This document shows, piece after piece, positions 20,847 to 29,783 of a stretch of 64,000 nt of DNA. Location of the stretch: the NCBI RefSeq assembly GCF_030413175.1, contig NZ_CP129212.1, positions 5,556,450-5,620,449 of the forward strand, written 5' to 3'. Under the pieces are notes generated by a model. It saw only the letters and a list, made by a program, of their open reading frames with translations, did not search any database and was not told where the DNA came from. Position numbers and translations under genes: made by a program. This DNA comes from Bradyrhizobium roseum (GTDB lineage Bacteria; Pseudomonadota; Alphaproteobacteria; Rhizobiales; Xanthobacteraceae). Position 1 is the first letter of the stretch. Every line of letters begins with the position of its first letter.

Positions 20847-21593
20847 CTACACCACCACTTCCCGCATCACTCTCCGGCAATCCATCTCGTATTCCAGATC
20901 GATCACCGGCGGTCGGGCAAAGTGCCACGTCAAGCCCGCCCGCACCGCGCCGCGGCGAACCAGCGCGTCGGCAAAGACATGATGGAAGTCGTGGATCGTA
21001 TACGTTTGCGTCGCCGTGACATCCTTCCAGCCGAAGTCGAATTCGCCCATGCGCCGCTCCATCACCCCGGCGACGTAGCGGACCTTGTCCGCGATGCCGT
21101 CGGGGCTGATGTCGCGGTAGCGCACCGTGCGCTCGGCATAGCTCGCATTGCCTTCCTGCGATTCTCCGCTGCCTGCAATGACAAAGCTCGGCGTCGTGCT
21201 CGGGCTCGGCCGCGTGAACGAAAACGCATAGAATGACGGCTCCGACGGCGGATCGATCTCCGGACAGACGTTGCTGCGCGCGACGGGGTTGGTCTTGCCG
21301 TCATAGACGCCCCATTCCGCCAGTGTCTTCACGTAATGCAGGTTGAAATTGCGAAATCCCTCGTCGGTGAAGGCGGCCGGCGAGCGCAGTTCGCAGGCGC
21401 AGAACGACGTCAGCGGCCGGCCCGCCGCCTGGATGTATTTTGCGATCTGCGCAAATCCCTCGGCCAGCGGCAGCCATTTGTCGAACCGCACCCGCTCGAT
21501 CTCATAGCCGGGGTTGGCGGCCACGCCGCCGGAATATTGAAACACGGCCGGGATGAAGCGGTAGTTGCCGGCGGTAAAGTCGCTCGTCGTCAT
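20847..21593 (-). CDS. Possible 2-aminomuconate-type deaminase (CnbZ-like), RidA-related
   Basis: A 248-residue protein without signal peptide. Segments such as PAVFQYSGGVAANPGYEIERV, AAGRPLTSFCACELRSP and FNLHYVKTLAEWGVYD resemble proteins I recall being annotated as 2-amino-5-chloromuconate deaminase (CnbZ) and, more distantly, YjgF/RidA-fold enzymes. That would fit ring-cleavage metabolism of aminophenols, but no other gene of such a pathway is nearby. The last third (YTIHDFHHVFADALVRRGA) is not one I recognise. The gene stands alone on the minus strand. Treat the function as tentative; a hypothetical RidA-like protein is the safe reading. Confidence 0.45.
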   Translation of the reverse strand: MTTSDFTAGNYRFIPAVFQYSGGVAANPGYEIERVRFDKWLPLAEGFAQIAKYIQAAGRPLTSFCACELRSPAAFTDEGFRNFNLHYVKTLAEWGVYDGKTNPVARSNVCPEIDPPSEPSFYAFSFTRPSPSTTPSFVIAGSGESQEGNASYAERTVRYRDISPDGIADKVRYVAGVMERRMGEFDFGWKDVTATQTYTIHDFHHVFADALVRRGAVRAGLTWHFARPPVIDLEYEMDCRRVMREVVV

Positions 21594-21656
21594 CGTGCTC
21601 CCTCTTTCTCTGCTTCTGGAATGAAGAGCTTAGCGACCGTTCCCTGACGTGGACAC

Positions 21657-21686
21657 AAAAAAGACGGCAGCGTCTCCGCTGCCGTC
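21657..21686 (-). terminator. Rho-independent terminator of the RND efflux operon
   Basis: On the minus strand, GACGGCAGCG and CGCTGCCGTC form a perfect 10-bp stem around a GAGA loop, followed directly by TTTTTT. It begins about 28 bp after the stop codon of the RND pump gene. This is the strongest terminator in the window. Confidence 0.9.
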
Positions 21687-21714
21687 ATTCGCCATTTCTA
21701 AGCGGCGGAAAGGC

Positions 21715-24700
21715 TCAGGTCGGCTTCAGCCCCGATTGTCCAAGGTCGAAATCCTTGATCTCCTTGTTCCGCGCCGAGCCGGCCTTCGCCTGGTGGTTGG
21801 TGGCCAGCAAGACATAGACCGCCGGCAGCACGAACAGCGTGAACAGGGTGCCGATCGACATGCCCGCGACCACCACGAGACCGATCGAGAAACGGCTCGC
21901 TGCGCCCGCGCCGGTGGCCATCAGCAGCGGAATCAGGCCGGTGACCATCGCCGCCGTCGTCATCAGGATCGGACGCAGCCGGATCCGGGCCGCCATTTCG
22001 ATCGCCGATCGCTTGTCGAGGCCTTCCTTGAGCTGCAGTTCGTTGGCGAACTCGACCATCAGGATGCCGTGCTTGGTGATCAGGCCGACCAGCGTCAGCA
22101 ACCCCACCTGGGTGTAGATGTTGATGGTCGCCACGCCGAAGAACAACGGGATCAGCGCACCGACGATCGCCATGGGAACGCTGATCATGATGACCAGCGG
22201 ATCCCACAGGCTTTCGAACTGCGCCGCCAGCACCAGGAAGATGATGACCAGGGCGAAGCCGAAGGTAATCGCAAGCTGGTTGCCTTCCTGCACATACTGG
22301 CGGGAATCGGCCAGGTAGTCATGACCGAAGCCGGCGGGCAACTTTTTCGCTTCGCCCTCCAGGAAGTCCACCGCCTGCCCGACCGTCACGCCCGGCATCG
22401 GCACCGCCGAGAAGGTCGCCGAGTTGAGCTGGTTGTAGTGCGTGAGCGAATTCGGATCGGTAGCGGTCTCGATCGACACGATGGTCGACAGCGGCACCAG
22501 CTGCCCGGTATTGGTCGGGACATAGTAACCGCCGATCGCTTCCGGCGACAGCCGCATGCCGCGCGGCACCTGCGGGATCACCTGATAGGACCGTCCCTCG
22601 AGGTTGAAACGGTTGACGTAGTTGCCGCCCAGCAGCGTCTGCAGCGTGGCGCCCACCTGCGACATGTTGATGCCGAGGTCGCTCGCCTTGGAACGGTCGA
22701 CGGAGACGCGCACCACCGGCTGGTTGAAGTCGAGGTCGGAGTCGGACACGATAAACAGCCCGCTCTTGCGTGCTGAGTCCTTCAGCTTGGCCATCTCCTC
22801 GTAGACCGCCTGGAAACCGGCCGTCGAATTGATCACCATCTGAACCGGCAGGCCGCCAGGTCCGCCCGGCAGCGGCGGCAGATTGAACGCAAACGCCTGA
22901 ACGCCTTCGATCTTCGAGAGTTCCGCCTGCACCAGCGGCTTCAGCTTGATCGAGGAACGCGTCCGCTCGTCCCACGGCTTGAGCAGCATGCCGGCGACAC
23001 CGCCCTGCGGCCCGTTGATGCCGTTCAGCACGAAGCGCAGGTCGGTCTCGGGAAATTTGGCAAACGCCTTGTCGAGCTTCTCGCCGTAGAAATTGACATA
23101 GTCGATGTTGGCGTATTTCGGCGCCTTGGTCACCGAGAACACGATGCCTTGGTCCTCCTCGGGCGCGAGCTCCTTGGCGGAGTTCAAATAAAGGAAGCCG
23201 ACCATCCCGAGCATCGTGACCGCGAACAGGTAGGTCACCGGACGATAGTCCAGCGAGCGGTCGAGCTGACGGCCGTACCAGCGCGTCATCGCGCCGAACA
23301 CCCGATTGACCAGCCTGGCGAACCGTCCCTCATCCGCGCTCTTGAGCAGCACCGAGCACATCATCGGCGACAGCGTCAGCGCGATAATGCCTGACACAAC
23401 CACCGAGCCCGCCAGCGTGAAGGCGAATTCGCGGAACAGCGAGCCTGTCAGGCCGCCGAGGAAGCCGATCGGTGCGTACACGGCCGCCAGCGTGATCGTC
23501 ATCGAGATCACAGGTCCGACGATTTCGCGCGCCCCCTGCAGCGACGCCTGTACCGGCGTCTTTCCTTCCTCCAGATGGCGATGGATATTCTCGACCACCA
23601 CGATGGCGTCATCGACCACGAGCCCGATCGCCAGCACCATCGCCAACAGCGTCAGCAGGTTGAAGCTGAAGCCCAATGCCAGCATCAGGCTGCAGACGCC
23701 GATCAGCGACAACGGAATCGTAACCACCGGGATGATGACCGAGCGGAACGAGGCCAGGAACAGGAAGATCACGACCACGACGATCCCCACCGCCTCGATC
23801 AGCGTGTGCTGCACCTCGTCGATCGACGACTGAATGAATTTTGTGGAATCGTAGGCCACCTTCATCTTCATCGAGGGCGGCAGGTTGCGTTCGAGCTCCG
23901 GGAACAGCGCGCGCACGCCCTTGACCAGCGTCAGCGGGTTGCCCTGCGGCGTCGCCTGCACGCCGATGAAGATCGCGCGCTCGCCGCTGAACGCGACACT
24001 GGCATCGGTGCTTTGCGCGGCGAGCTCGACGGTTGCGACATCCTCGATCCGCACGAAGCCGCCGTCCTTGGACTTGACGATCATCTTCTTGAACTGATCG
24101 AGGTTCCGCAGATCCGTATTGGTCTGGATGTTCGAGACGATGAAGTAGCCCTTGGTCTGGCCGGCGGCGGCCTGGAAGTTGTTCGCCGCGATCGCCTGTG
24201 AAACGTCAGTCGGCGACACGCCGCGGCCGGCCATGCGCAACGGATCGAGCCAGAGCCGCATCGCGAACGTCTGCCCGCCGAGAATGTCGGCCGACGCCAC
24301 GCCGTCGACCGTCGAAAGTACCGGTTGCACGACGCGCGTCAGATAATCCGAAATCGCCGAACCGGAGAGTTCGTCGCTGGAAAATCCGATATACATCACC
24401 GCCGTGGTCTGGCCGGTCGTCTTGGTCACGATCGGATCGTTCGATTCCCTCGGGATCAGGTATCTGACCGAGTTAACCTTGGCGAGGACTTCGGTCAGCG
24501 CCTGGTTCGGATCGAAATTCAGCTTGATGTAAACCTGGATCGTGCTGGTGCCCTGCACCGACGACGAGGTGATGTAGTCGACGCCTTCGGCGGAGGCGAC
24601 GGCCTGCTCGAGCGGCGTGGTGATGAAACCCTGAATCAGGTTGGCCGACGCGCCAGGATAGACGGTGGTGACGTTGATGACCGTGTTCGAAAGCTTCGGA

Positions 24701-24810
24701 TATTGCCGGATCGGCAACACGAACGCGGCCCGCAGACCGATCAGGAGGATCAGCAGGCTGACGACGACCGACAGGACCGGGCGCTTGATGAAAATATCGG
24801 TTAAGGCCAT
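21715..24810 (-). CDS. RND multidrug efflux permease (HAE-1/AcrB-like)
   Basis: A 1031-residue inner-membrane drug:proton antiporter of the usual length for the HAE-1 family. The proton relay is visible: Asp400 and Asp401 in TM4 (GLVVDDAIVVVENI) and Lys913 in TM10 (LITKHGILMVEFAN). The N-terminus (MALTDIFIKRPVLSVVVSLL) and the two large periplasmic loops are typical. It takes amphipathic compounds from the membrane or periplasm and needs the adaptor encoded just upstream plus an outer-membrane channel, which is not encoded in this window. A strong terminator follows. Substrate range cannot be predicted. Confidence 0.93.
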   Translation of the reverse strand: MALTDIFIKRPVLSVVVSLLILLIGLRAAFVLPIRQYPKLSNTVINVTTVYPGASANLIQGFITTPLEQAVASAEGVDYITSSSVQGTSTIQVYIKLNFDPNQALTEVLAKVNSVRYLIPRESNDPIVTKTTGQTTAVMYIGFSSDELSGSAISDYLTRVVQPVLSTVDGVASADILGGQTFAMRLWLDPLRMAGRGVSPTDVSQAIAANNFQAAAGQTKGYFIVSNIQTNTDLRNLDQFKKMIVKSKDGGFVRIEDVATVELAAQSTDASVAFSGERAIFIGVQATPQGNPLTLVKGVRALFPELERNLPPSMKMKVAYDSTKFIQSSIDEVQHTLIEAVGIVVVVIFLFLASFRSVIIPVVTIPLSLIGVCSLMLALGFSFNLLTLLAMVLAIGLVVDDAIVVVENIHRHLEEGKTPVQASLQGAREIVGPVISMTITLAAVYAPIGFLGGLTGSLFREFAFTLAGSVVVSGIIALTLSPMMCSVLLKSADEGRFARLVNRVFGAMTRWYGRQLDRSLDYRPVTYLFAVTMLGMVGFLYLNSAKELAPEEDQGIVFSVTKAPKYANIDYVNFYGEKLDKAFAKFPETDLRFVLNGINGPQGGVAGMLLKPWDERTRSSIKLKPLVQAELSKIEGVQAFAFNLPPLPGGPGGLPVQMVINSTAGFQAVYEEMAKLKDSARKSGLFIVSDSDLDFNQPVVRVSVDRSKASDLGINMSQVGATLQTLLGGNYVNRFNLEGRSYQVIPQVPRGMRLSPEAIGGYYVPTNTGQLVPLSTIVSIETATDPNSLTHYNQLNSATFSAVPMPGVTVGQAVDFLEGEAKKLPAGFGHDYLADSRQYVQEGNQLAITFGFALVIIFLVLAAQFESLWDPLVIMISVPMAIVGALIPLFFGVATINIYTQVGLLTLVGLITKHGILMVEFANELQLKEGLDKRSAIEMAARIRLRPILMTTAAMVTGLIPLLMATGAGAASRFSIGLVVVAGMSIGTLFTLFVLPAVYVLLATNHQAKAGSARNKEIKDFDLGQSGLKPT

Positions 24811-24908
24811 CGCAAAATTATCCCGCTGGGTTCAGCATATTTCGGGCGCGGTCGCAAAGACCGCCGCCCGCCGTTCTTCGGCGCGGCCCCTATGGGCTGC
24901 GTCACGCG

Positions 24909-26102
24909 TCAATAGCGCGGCGGCTTGGCCGGCGTCGGCGGCACCGGATCGTTGGAGATCGTCACCGCCGACCCCGATTGCAGCTTGAGCTGGCCCACGG
25001 CCACGACGCGGTCGCCATCCTTCAACCCCTTCAGGATTTCGGCGCGACCTTCGACACGGTTGCCGGTCTGCACGAAGGTGCGCGTTACCGTGAGGCTGGT
25101 CTTGCCATCCTCCGCCTTCTTTTCTCCGACGAGATAGACCGAGTCGCCATAGAGCGTGTAGTCGACCGCGGTTTCGGGCACGGTGACGACGGGCGGCTTG
25201 TCCGGCAGGACCACGGTGGTGGTCGCGAACATGCCGGGCTTGAGGATCTTGTCCGGGTTCTGCAACGTCGCCTGCACGCGTATGTTGCGCGTTTCGGTGG
25301 CGATTTGCGGCTCGATGGTGGTAATCTTGCCCTCGAAAGTGCGACCCGGATAGGCGTCGACCGCGATGCGCACGATCTGGCCGACCTTAAGCTGGGCGGA
25401 ATCCTTTTCCGTCACGGTGAAATTCGCAAAGAGCATCGACAGGTCGGTCAGGGAGACGATTTGCGTGCCCGCGGTCAGGTATTGTCCGACCTCCACCTTA
25501 CGAACGCCGAGTTCACCGTCGAACGGCGCACGGACCAGCTTCTGCGAGATGATGGCTTCGGTCTTGGCAATGCCGGCGGTGGCCTGATCGAATGCGGCTT
25601 GCGCGGAATCCACCGTCGCCTGCGGCCCGACCTGCCGTTCGGCCAGCTGCTTGGCGCGATCCAGCGATATCTGCGCGACGCGTTGCTGGGCCTTGAAGTT
25701 GGCGAGGTCGCCCTGATCGGGGCCGTCGAACAGTTGCAGCAGCGGCGTGCCGGCTTTGACGCTGGCGCCCGCGGTGAACATGATGTCGGTAATGCGCCCG
25801 TTGACGTCGGACGTGACATTGACCTGATGCACGGCGGCGAGATCGCCGACCGCGGTCAGGAGATTCGGAATGACCTCGGATTTGGCCATGGCGACGTTGA
25901 CGTTGGTCGGCGGCGGGGGCTTGCTGAAGATCTCCTTGAACAGGTTCGGCAAGAACACGAACTTGAAAAACACCAGGCCGCCTACGATGGCCCCCAGCAG
26001 TACGCCGACGATCAGGAACCAGCGCACCAGCCGCACCGGCCGTTTATGCGGCTTGTCCGCGATCGGCTTTCCCGTCAGCTTGGGTTCAGTCACGATATTC
26101 AT
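24909..26102 (-). CDS. RND efflux periplasmic adaptor (membrane fusion protein)
   Basis: A 397-residue adaptor with an N-terminal membrane anchor (VRWFLIVGVLLGAIVGGLVFF), then the biotinyl-lipoyl half motifs (VNVTSDVNGRITDIMFTAGASVKAGTPLLQL and LVRAPFDGELGVRKVEVGQYLTAGTQIVSL) flanking a helical hairpin, then the beta-barrel domain. The start is probably ATG 26102, one base after the TetR stop; ATG 26120 would overlap the regulator gene. The pump gene lies 98 bp downstream. The adaptor bridges the pump to an outer-membrane channel. Confidence 0.9.
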   Translation of the reverse strand: MNIVTEPKLTGKPIADKPHKRPVRLVRWFLIVGVLLGAIVGGLVFFKFVFLPNLFKEIFSKPPPPTNVNVAMAKSEVIPNLLTAVGDLAAVHQVNVTSDVNGRITDIMFTAGASVKAGTPLLQLFDGPDQGDLANFKAQQRVAQISLDRAKQLAERQVGPQATVDSAQAAFDQATAGIAKTEAIISQKLVRAPFDGELGVRKVEVGQYLTAGTQIVSLTDLSMLFANFTVTEKDSAQLKVGQIVRIAVDAYPGRTFEGKITTIEPQIATETRNIRVQATLQNPDKILKPGMFATTTVVLPDKPPVVTVPETAVDYTLYGDSVYLVGEKKAEDGKTSLTVTRTFVQTGNRVEGRAEILKGLKDGDRVVAVGQLKLQSGSAVTISNDPVPPTPAKPPRY

Positions 26103-26103
26103 G

Positions 26104-26805
26104 TCATGCACTTTCTGCATTTACCGATTGTCCCGAATTCGGCGACAGCTCGCGGCCCAGATGAGAAGCAATCGCGGCCTCGCCAAGTCCGATGCCGCGC
26201 AGGATGAATTGAGTAAGCTGGCGCTCCAGATCGGCAGCGTTGCCGTAGGCGAGACAGGGCACGGCGGGGAGCCGCGTCAGCGCCGCCATCAGCACGGTGT
26301 GGTGGGCGAACCAGAACAGGTTGAGCGGATCGCTGCCGACCCTTGCCGCGTCACCGGCCGCAATCGCGCTTTCGATCGAGGCGGTGAACACCGGCCCGAT
26401 CAGGCCGCCGATCTTGTCGTAGAGCAGCCGCGCGAACTCGCCATCGTCGAGTTGGCTCGTCGTCATCAGCCGCAGCCGCTGCGCCTCCTCCTGGTCCGAG
26501 CCGTCGGATACCTCGATGAAATGGCCGACCATGCCCTTGACCAATTCGACCAAAGTGGCCGTCGAAGGCTCCTGGCCCAGCAGGTTCGCGAAGTCCGGAT
26601 CGGCCTCGCACTCCTCCGCGAGGATCTCGGCATAAAGCGCCGCCTTGGAAGGGAAGTGCTTGAACAACAGCCCTTCCGAAATGGCGGCTGCCGCCGCCAC
26701 GCTCTTGGTCGTGGTGCCGGCAAAGCCGTTGCGGGCGAAGCACCGCTTCGCGGCGCTCAGGATCAACTGCCGCCTCAAGTCACTGGTCATGCGCAGGGTA
26801 GACAT
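26104..26805 (-). CDS. TetR-family repressor of the RND efflux operon
   Basis: A 233-residue regulator. The N-terminal helix-turn-helix reads RRQLILSAAKRCFARNGFAGTTTKSVAAAAAISEGLLFKHFPSKAALYAEI, typical of TetR/AcrR proteins; the rest is a ligand-binding helical domain. It is the first gene of the tetR-adaptor-pump operon. A perfect 16-bp palindrome starts 7 bp upstream of its start codon, the expected place for an autoregulatory operator. Induction by a pump substrate is the usual mechanism in this family and is inferred here. Confidence 0.9.
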   Translation of the reverse strand: MSTLRMTSDLRRQLILSAAKRCFARNGFAGTTTKSVAAAAAISEGLLFKHFPSKAALYAEILAEECEADPDFANLLGQEPSTATLVELVKGMVGHFIEVSDGSDQEEAQRLRLMTTSQLDDGEFARLLYDKIGGLIGPVFTASIESAIAAGDAARVGSDPLNLFWFAHHTVLMAALTRLPAVPCLAYGNAADLERQLTQFILRGIGLGEAAIASHLGRELSPNSGQSVNAESA

Positions 26806-27105
26806 GCGGTCGTGAGTAATTACTCACCATTCTGAAGTCAAGAAGGTATTGCGATGCACCCGGCAGATTCCGCTGCGGGGTGGCGTCAAAGACACAACGC
26901 CATCACCTTGTTTAGAAAGACTTTTTCGGAGAGAGCGGGGCGGGTTCATGGCGGTCGACCAGCAAATCCAGATGCGACGCTGAAGGTGCTCGGTTACAGG
27001 CTTGCGCTCCGCGCTTGACGCGTCGCGGGGGGCATCTAAGGTAGTTGCAAATGCGACTAATTTTGATTGTCGCGGACAAAAAACTCCCGGAGGATCCGTC
27101 GGGCC
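26806..27105. other. Divergent intergenic region between tetR and P450
   Basis: A 300-bp gap separating two divergent genes. It holds the TetR-operator palindrome next to tetR and, on the other side, the ribosome binding site (CGGAGGA) of the P450 gene. No further gene or strong structure was seen in the middle. Confidence 0.6.
26812..26827. promoter_or_regulatory. Perfect palindrome GTGAGTAATTACTCAC, likely TetR operator
   Basis: A 16-bp perfect dyad centred at 26819/26820, just upstream of the tetR start (26805). Size, symmetry, AT-rich core and position all match TetR-family operators, so it probably controls the tetR-adaptor-pump operon by self-repression. Confidence 0.75.
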
Positions 27106-28338
27106 ATGGATCTGGATACACGCGAGTTGGCGGCCAGCTTCGACCTCGAAAGGCTGACGCCGCAGTTTTATGCCAACCCCTACCCAACCTATCGCGCCTT
27201 ACGCGAGACCGATCCTGTCAAGCGAATGCCTAACGGCTCGTACTTCCTGACCCGCTACGACGACCTGGTTGCCGCCTACAAGAACACAAAAGCGTTCTCG
27301 TCGGACAAGCAGAAGGAGTTCGCACCGAAATATGGCGCCTCCCCGCTTTACGAGCACCACACCACCAGCCTCGTGTTCAACGATCCCCCCGCCCATACCC
27401 GCGTCCGCCGCCTGATCATGGGTGCGCTCTCGCCGCGCGCGATCGCCGGCATGGAGCCGGACGTGATCCAGCTGGTCGATCGCCTGCTCGATACCATCGC
27501 CACCAAGGGAAAGGTCGGGGGCCAGGTAGACCTGATCGACGATTTCGCCGCCGCCATCCCGATCGAGGTCATCGGCAACCTGCTCGATGTTCCCACGGGT
27601 GAGCGCGAGCCCTTGCGCGAATGGTCGCTGGCCATCCTCGGCGCGCTGGAGCCGGTGGTAAGTGGTGACGCTTTCGCGCGCGGCAACAAGGCGGTGGAAG
27701 CCTTCCTGTCCTACCTTGAAGGACTGGTGGCGCGGCGGCGGGCAAAGCCCGGCAATCCCGACCACGACGTGCTAACCCGACTCATCCAAGGTGAGGACAA
27801 TGGCGAACGGCTTACCGAAAAGGAACTGCTGCACAACTGTATCTTTCTGCTCAACGCCGGCCACGAAACCACCACCAATCTCATCGGCAACGGCCTGGTG
27901 GCGCTATCAAACCACGCCAGCGAAAAAATGCGCCTGATCGGCAATCCGGCGCTGATCAAGACGGCGGTCGAGGAAATGCTGCGGTTCGAGAGCTCCAACC
28001 AGCTCGGCAACCGCATGACCGTCGAGCCGTTCGAACTCGGTGGCATCGCGATGCCGCCGGGCACGCCGGTAACGCTATGCATCGGGGCGGCCAACCGCGA
28101 CCCCGCTCAGTTCGCCGACCCAGAGCGCTTCGACGTCGGCCGCACGCCGAACCGGCATCTCGCCTTCGGCACCGGCGCGCATCAATGCGCCGGCATGGCG
28201 CTGGCGCGACTCGAAGGCGCGATCGCGATCTCGCGCTTCCTCGCGCGCTTTCCGGACTATGCGCTGACGGGCGAGCCGGTGCGTGGCGGACGGGTGCGCT
28301 TCCGCGGCTTCCTGAGCGTGCCGTGCACTGTCAGCTAG
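27106..28338 (+). CDS. Cytochrome P450 (class I, stand-alone)
   Basis: A 410-residue soluble P450. It has the I-helix oxygen-activation motif NAGHETTTN, the K-helix ExxR (EEMLRFES) and the haem loop AFGTGAHQCAG with Cys361 as thiolate ligand. ATG 27106 is preferred because CGGAGGA sits 11 bp upstream. With no fused reductase it needs separate ferredoxin and ferredoxin reductase partners; a candidate reductase is encoded at 40952-42172. A class I cytochrome c gene follows at 28463. The substrate is unknown. Confidence 0.92.
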   Translation: MDLDTRELAASFDLERLTPQFYANPYPTYRALRETDPVKRMPNGSYFLTRYDDLVAAYKNTKAFSSDKQKEFAPKYGASPLYEHHTTSLVFNDPPAHTRVRRLIMGALSPRAIAGMEPDVIQLVDRLLDTIATKGKVGGQVDLIDDFAAAIPIEVIGNLLDVPTGEREPLREWSLAILGALEPVVSGDAFARGNKAVEAFLSYLEGLVARRRAKPGNPDHDVLTRLIQGEDNGERLTEKELLHNCIFLLNAGHETTTNLIGNGLVALSNHASEKMRLIGNPALIKTAVEEMLRFESSNQLGNRMTVEPFELGGIAMPPGTPVTLCIGAANRDPAQFADPERFDVGRTPNRHLAFGTGAHQCAGMALARLEGAIAISRFLARFPDYALTGEPVRGGRVRFRGFLSVPCTVS

Positions 28339-28462
28339 GCCGTGAACGAACTGCAGAGGTCCCGCGTCGCAACATCGTCGTCCATGTACAGCCTTCAAGC
28401 GAACGATTTCAGTGCTTGCGCGTTGACATTGCCGGGCGACAAATATCAACGGAGTGAGATCC

Positions 28463-28849
28463 ATGCCTCTGCGATCCGTCCGCATTGCAATGGCGCTTAT
28501 GCTGGCATCGGTTTGCGCTCTGCCTCAGGTGTCGCCAGCCGCCGAGGACACCTCAGGACAGCAGGCCTTCAACAATGCCTGCCGAACCTGTCACATGGTA
28601 AGAGAGGGCGACAACCGGCTGGGCCCCAACCTGCACAAGGTTGTCGGACGGAAAGCAGGGTCGATGCCAGACTATGGTTTTTCCAGCGCGATGAAAGAAG
28701 CCGGTTTCGTCTGGGATGAGGAGAGGCTCGATCGGTTCATTGCAAACCCAGACGAAGTTGTACCCGGCAACAGCATGAAGCCGTATGGCGGCCTCTCATC
28801 GAGCGAGGAGCGAAAAAAGATCATCGGCTTTCTTGCGCAGTCGCGATAA
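28463..28849 (+). CDS. Class I cytochrome c, exported
   Basis: A 128-residue c-type cytochrome with a signal peptide (MPLRSVRIAMALMLASVCAL, cleavage near SPAAE). The haem-binding motif is C40-R-T-C43-H44, followed by LGPNLHKVVGR as in mitochondrial-type c2 cytochromes; Met105 in NSMKPYGG is the likely sixth ligand. ATG 28463 is chosen because GGAG lies 9 bp upstream; the in-frame GTG at 28454 overlaps that site. It is a periplasmic electron carrier. Co-transcription with the upstream P450 is possible (124-bp gap), but a periplasmic protein cannot directly feed a cytoplasmic P450. Confidence 0.9.
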   Translation: MPLRSVRIAMALMLASVCALPQVSPAAEDTSGQQAFNNACRTCHMVREGDNRLGPNLHKVVGRKAGSMPDYGFSSAMKEAGFVWDEERLDRFIANPDEVVPGNSMKPYGGLSSSEERKKIIGFLAQSR

Positions 28850-28894
28850 CGCCGCACCCGCAGGCACCTGAGACGAAGGCACGGCGCCTACCCC

Positions 28895-29770
28895 TCACCT
28901 TATCGCGCGCGCCGACGCCAAGGCGCGTTCCACCGCCTGCGATACAATGACGGCCGAGCGTTCGTCGAGATGAACGCCGTCGGCCCACCGTAGCTCGCTC
29001 CGATTCACTTCGATGGAGAGCCATCGCGTCGAATCCGGAAACGCGGCGTGAATGATTTCGCGCGTGATCGCTGCGGCTCTCGAGCCTTCAATCGGCTCGG
29101 CATAAGGCAGCTCGAACAGGAACACGCGCGCCCCGCGTTGCTCCAGCAGCTGGATCAACTCCCCGATCCGCTTCGCGTTGCTTCGGGCGGCCGCGGTGGG
29201 ATCCTCCGCATTGAACTGTTGCACCGCACGGTCCACGTAGATCCGGTTATCGAATTCGCTCGGTGGCTGCCCTATCAGCCGGTGCAGTTCCGGTGCGGCC
29301 TGCTGATAGGTCAACGGCGCGTGGTGTCGTTGCTCATAGGCGGCTACCGCCGCGCGCACCGGTCGGAAGAAAGGCGGTTCTGCGTCGCCGCGCGAGTAGC
29401 GCTCGACCAGCGCGGCATCGATGGGACGGCTGAGAACATTCGCCTCGACCAGAATGGTCCCGGGAAGCCGCGGCTGGTTAGCCACGATCTCGAGACCGGT
29501 GACCGGAGAGCCGCCCGCAAGCGCCAGGTTCCTCATCCTGGGCGTCGCAAAATATTCCTCCTTGAGGCGGAACGTGATCGAACTGCCGGTCAGCACGATG
29601 TCGGGCACCGGTTCGCGCAAGTAGCGGCTCAGGGTGATCAACGTGCCATCCCGCGTCGTCGTCGCCGGCATTTGCAGCCCGCTGCCGAAACGCGCGGTGG
29701 CAAAACCGCAGGCGATCAGAACGATCGTCGCGGCGACACCGCATTTCATTAACCACCGGGCTGCTGACAT
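28895..29770 (-). CDS. SGNH-like exported protein paired with MBOAT acyltransferase
   Basis: A 291-residue protein with an N-terminal signal or anchor (LMKCGVAATIVLIACGFATA). Two SGNH-hydrolase-like blocks are visible: block I LTGSSITFRL (Ser63/Ser64) and block V ADGVHLDE (Asp264, His267). It begins 13 bp after the MBOAT gene, matching the AlgI/AlgJ or DltB/DltD arrangement in which the MBOAT protein moves an acyl group across the membrane and an SGNH partner transfers it to an extracellular polymer. The acceptor (exopolysaccharide, capsule or membrane glycan) is unknown. Confidence 0.72.
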   Translation of the reverse strand: MSAARWLMKCGVAATIVLIACGFATARFGSGLQMPATTTRDGTLITLSRYLREPVPDIVLTGSSITFRLKEEYFATPRMRNLALAGGSPVTGLEIVANQPRLPGTILVEANVLSRPIDAALVERYSRGDAEPPFFRPVRAAVAAYEQRHHAPLTYQQAAPELHRLIGQPPSEFDNRIYVDRAVQQFNAEDPTAAARSNAKRIGELIQLLEQRGARVFLFELPYAEPIEGSRAAAITREIIHAAFPDSTRWLSIEVNRSELRWADGVHLDERSAVIVSQAVERALASARAIR

Positions 29771-29783
29771 ATGTTCTTCGACC

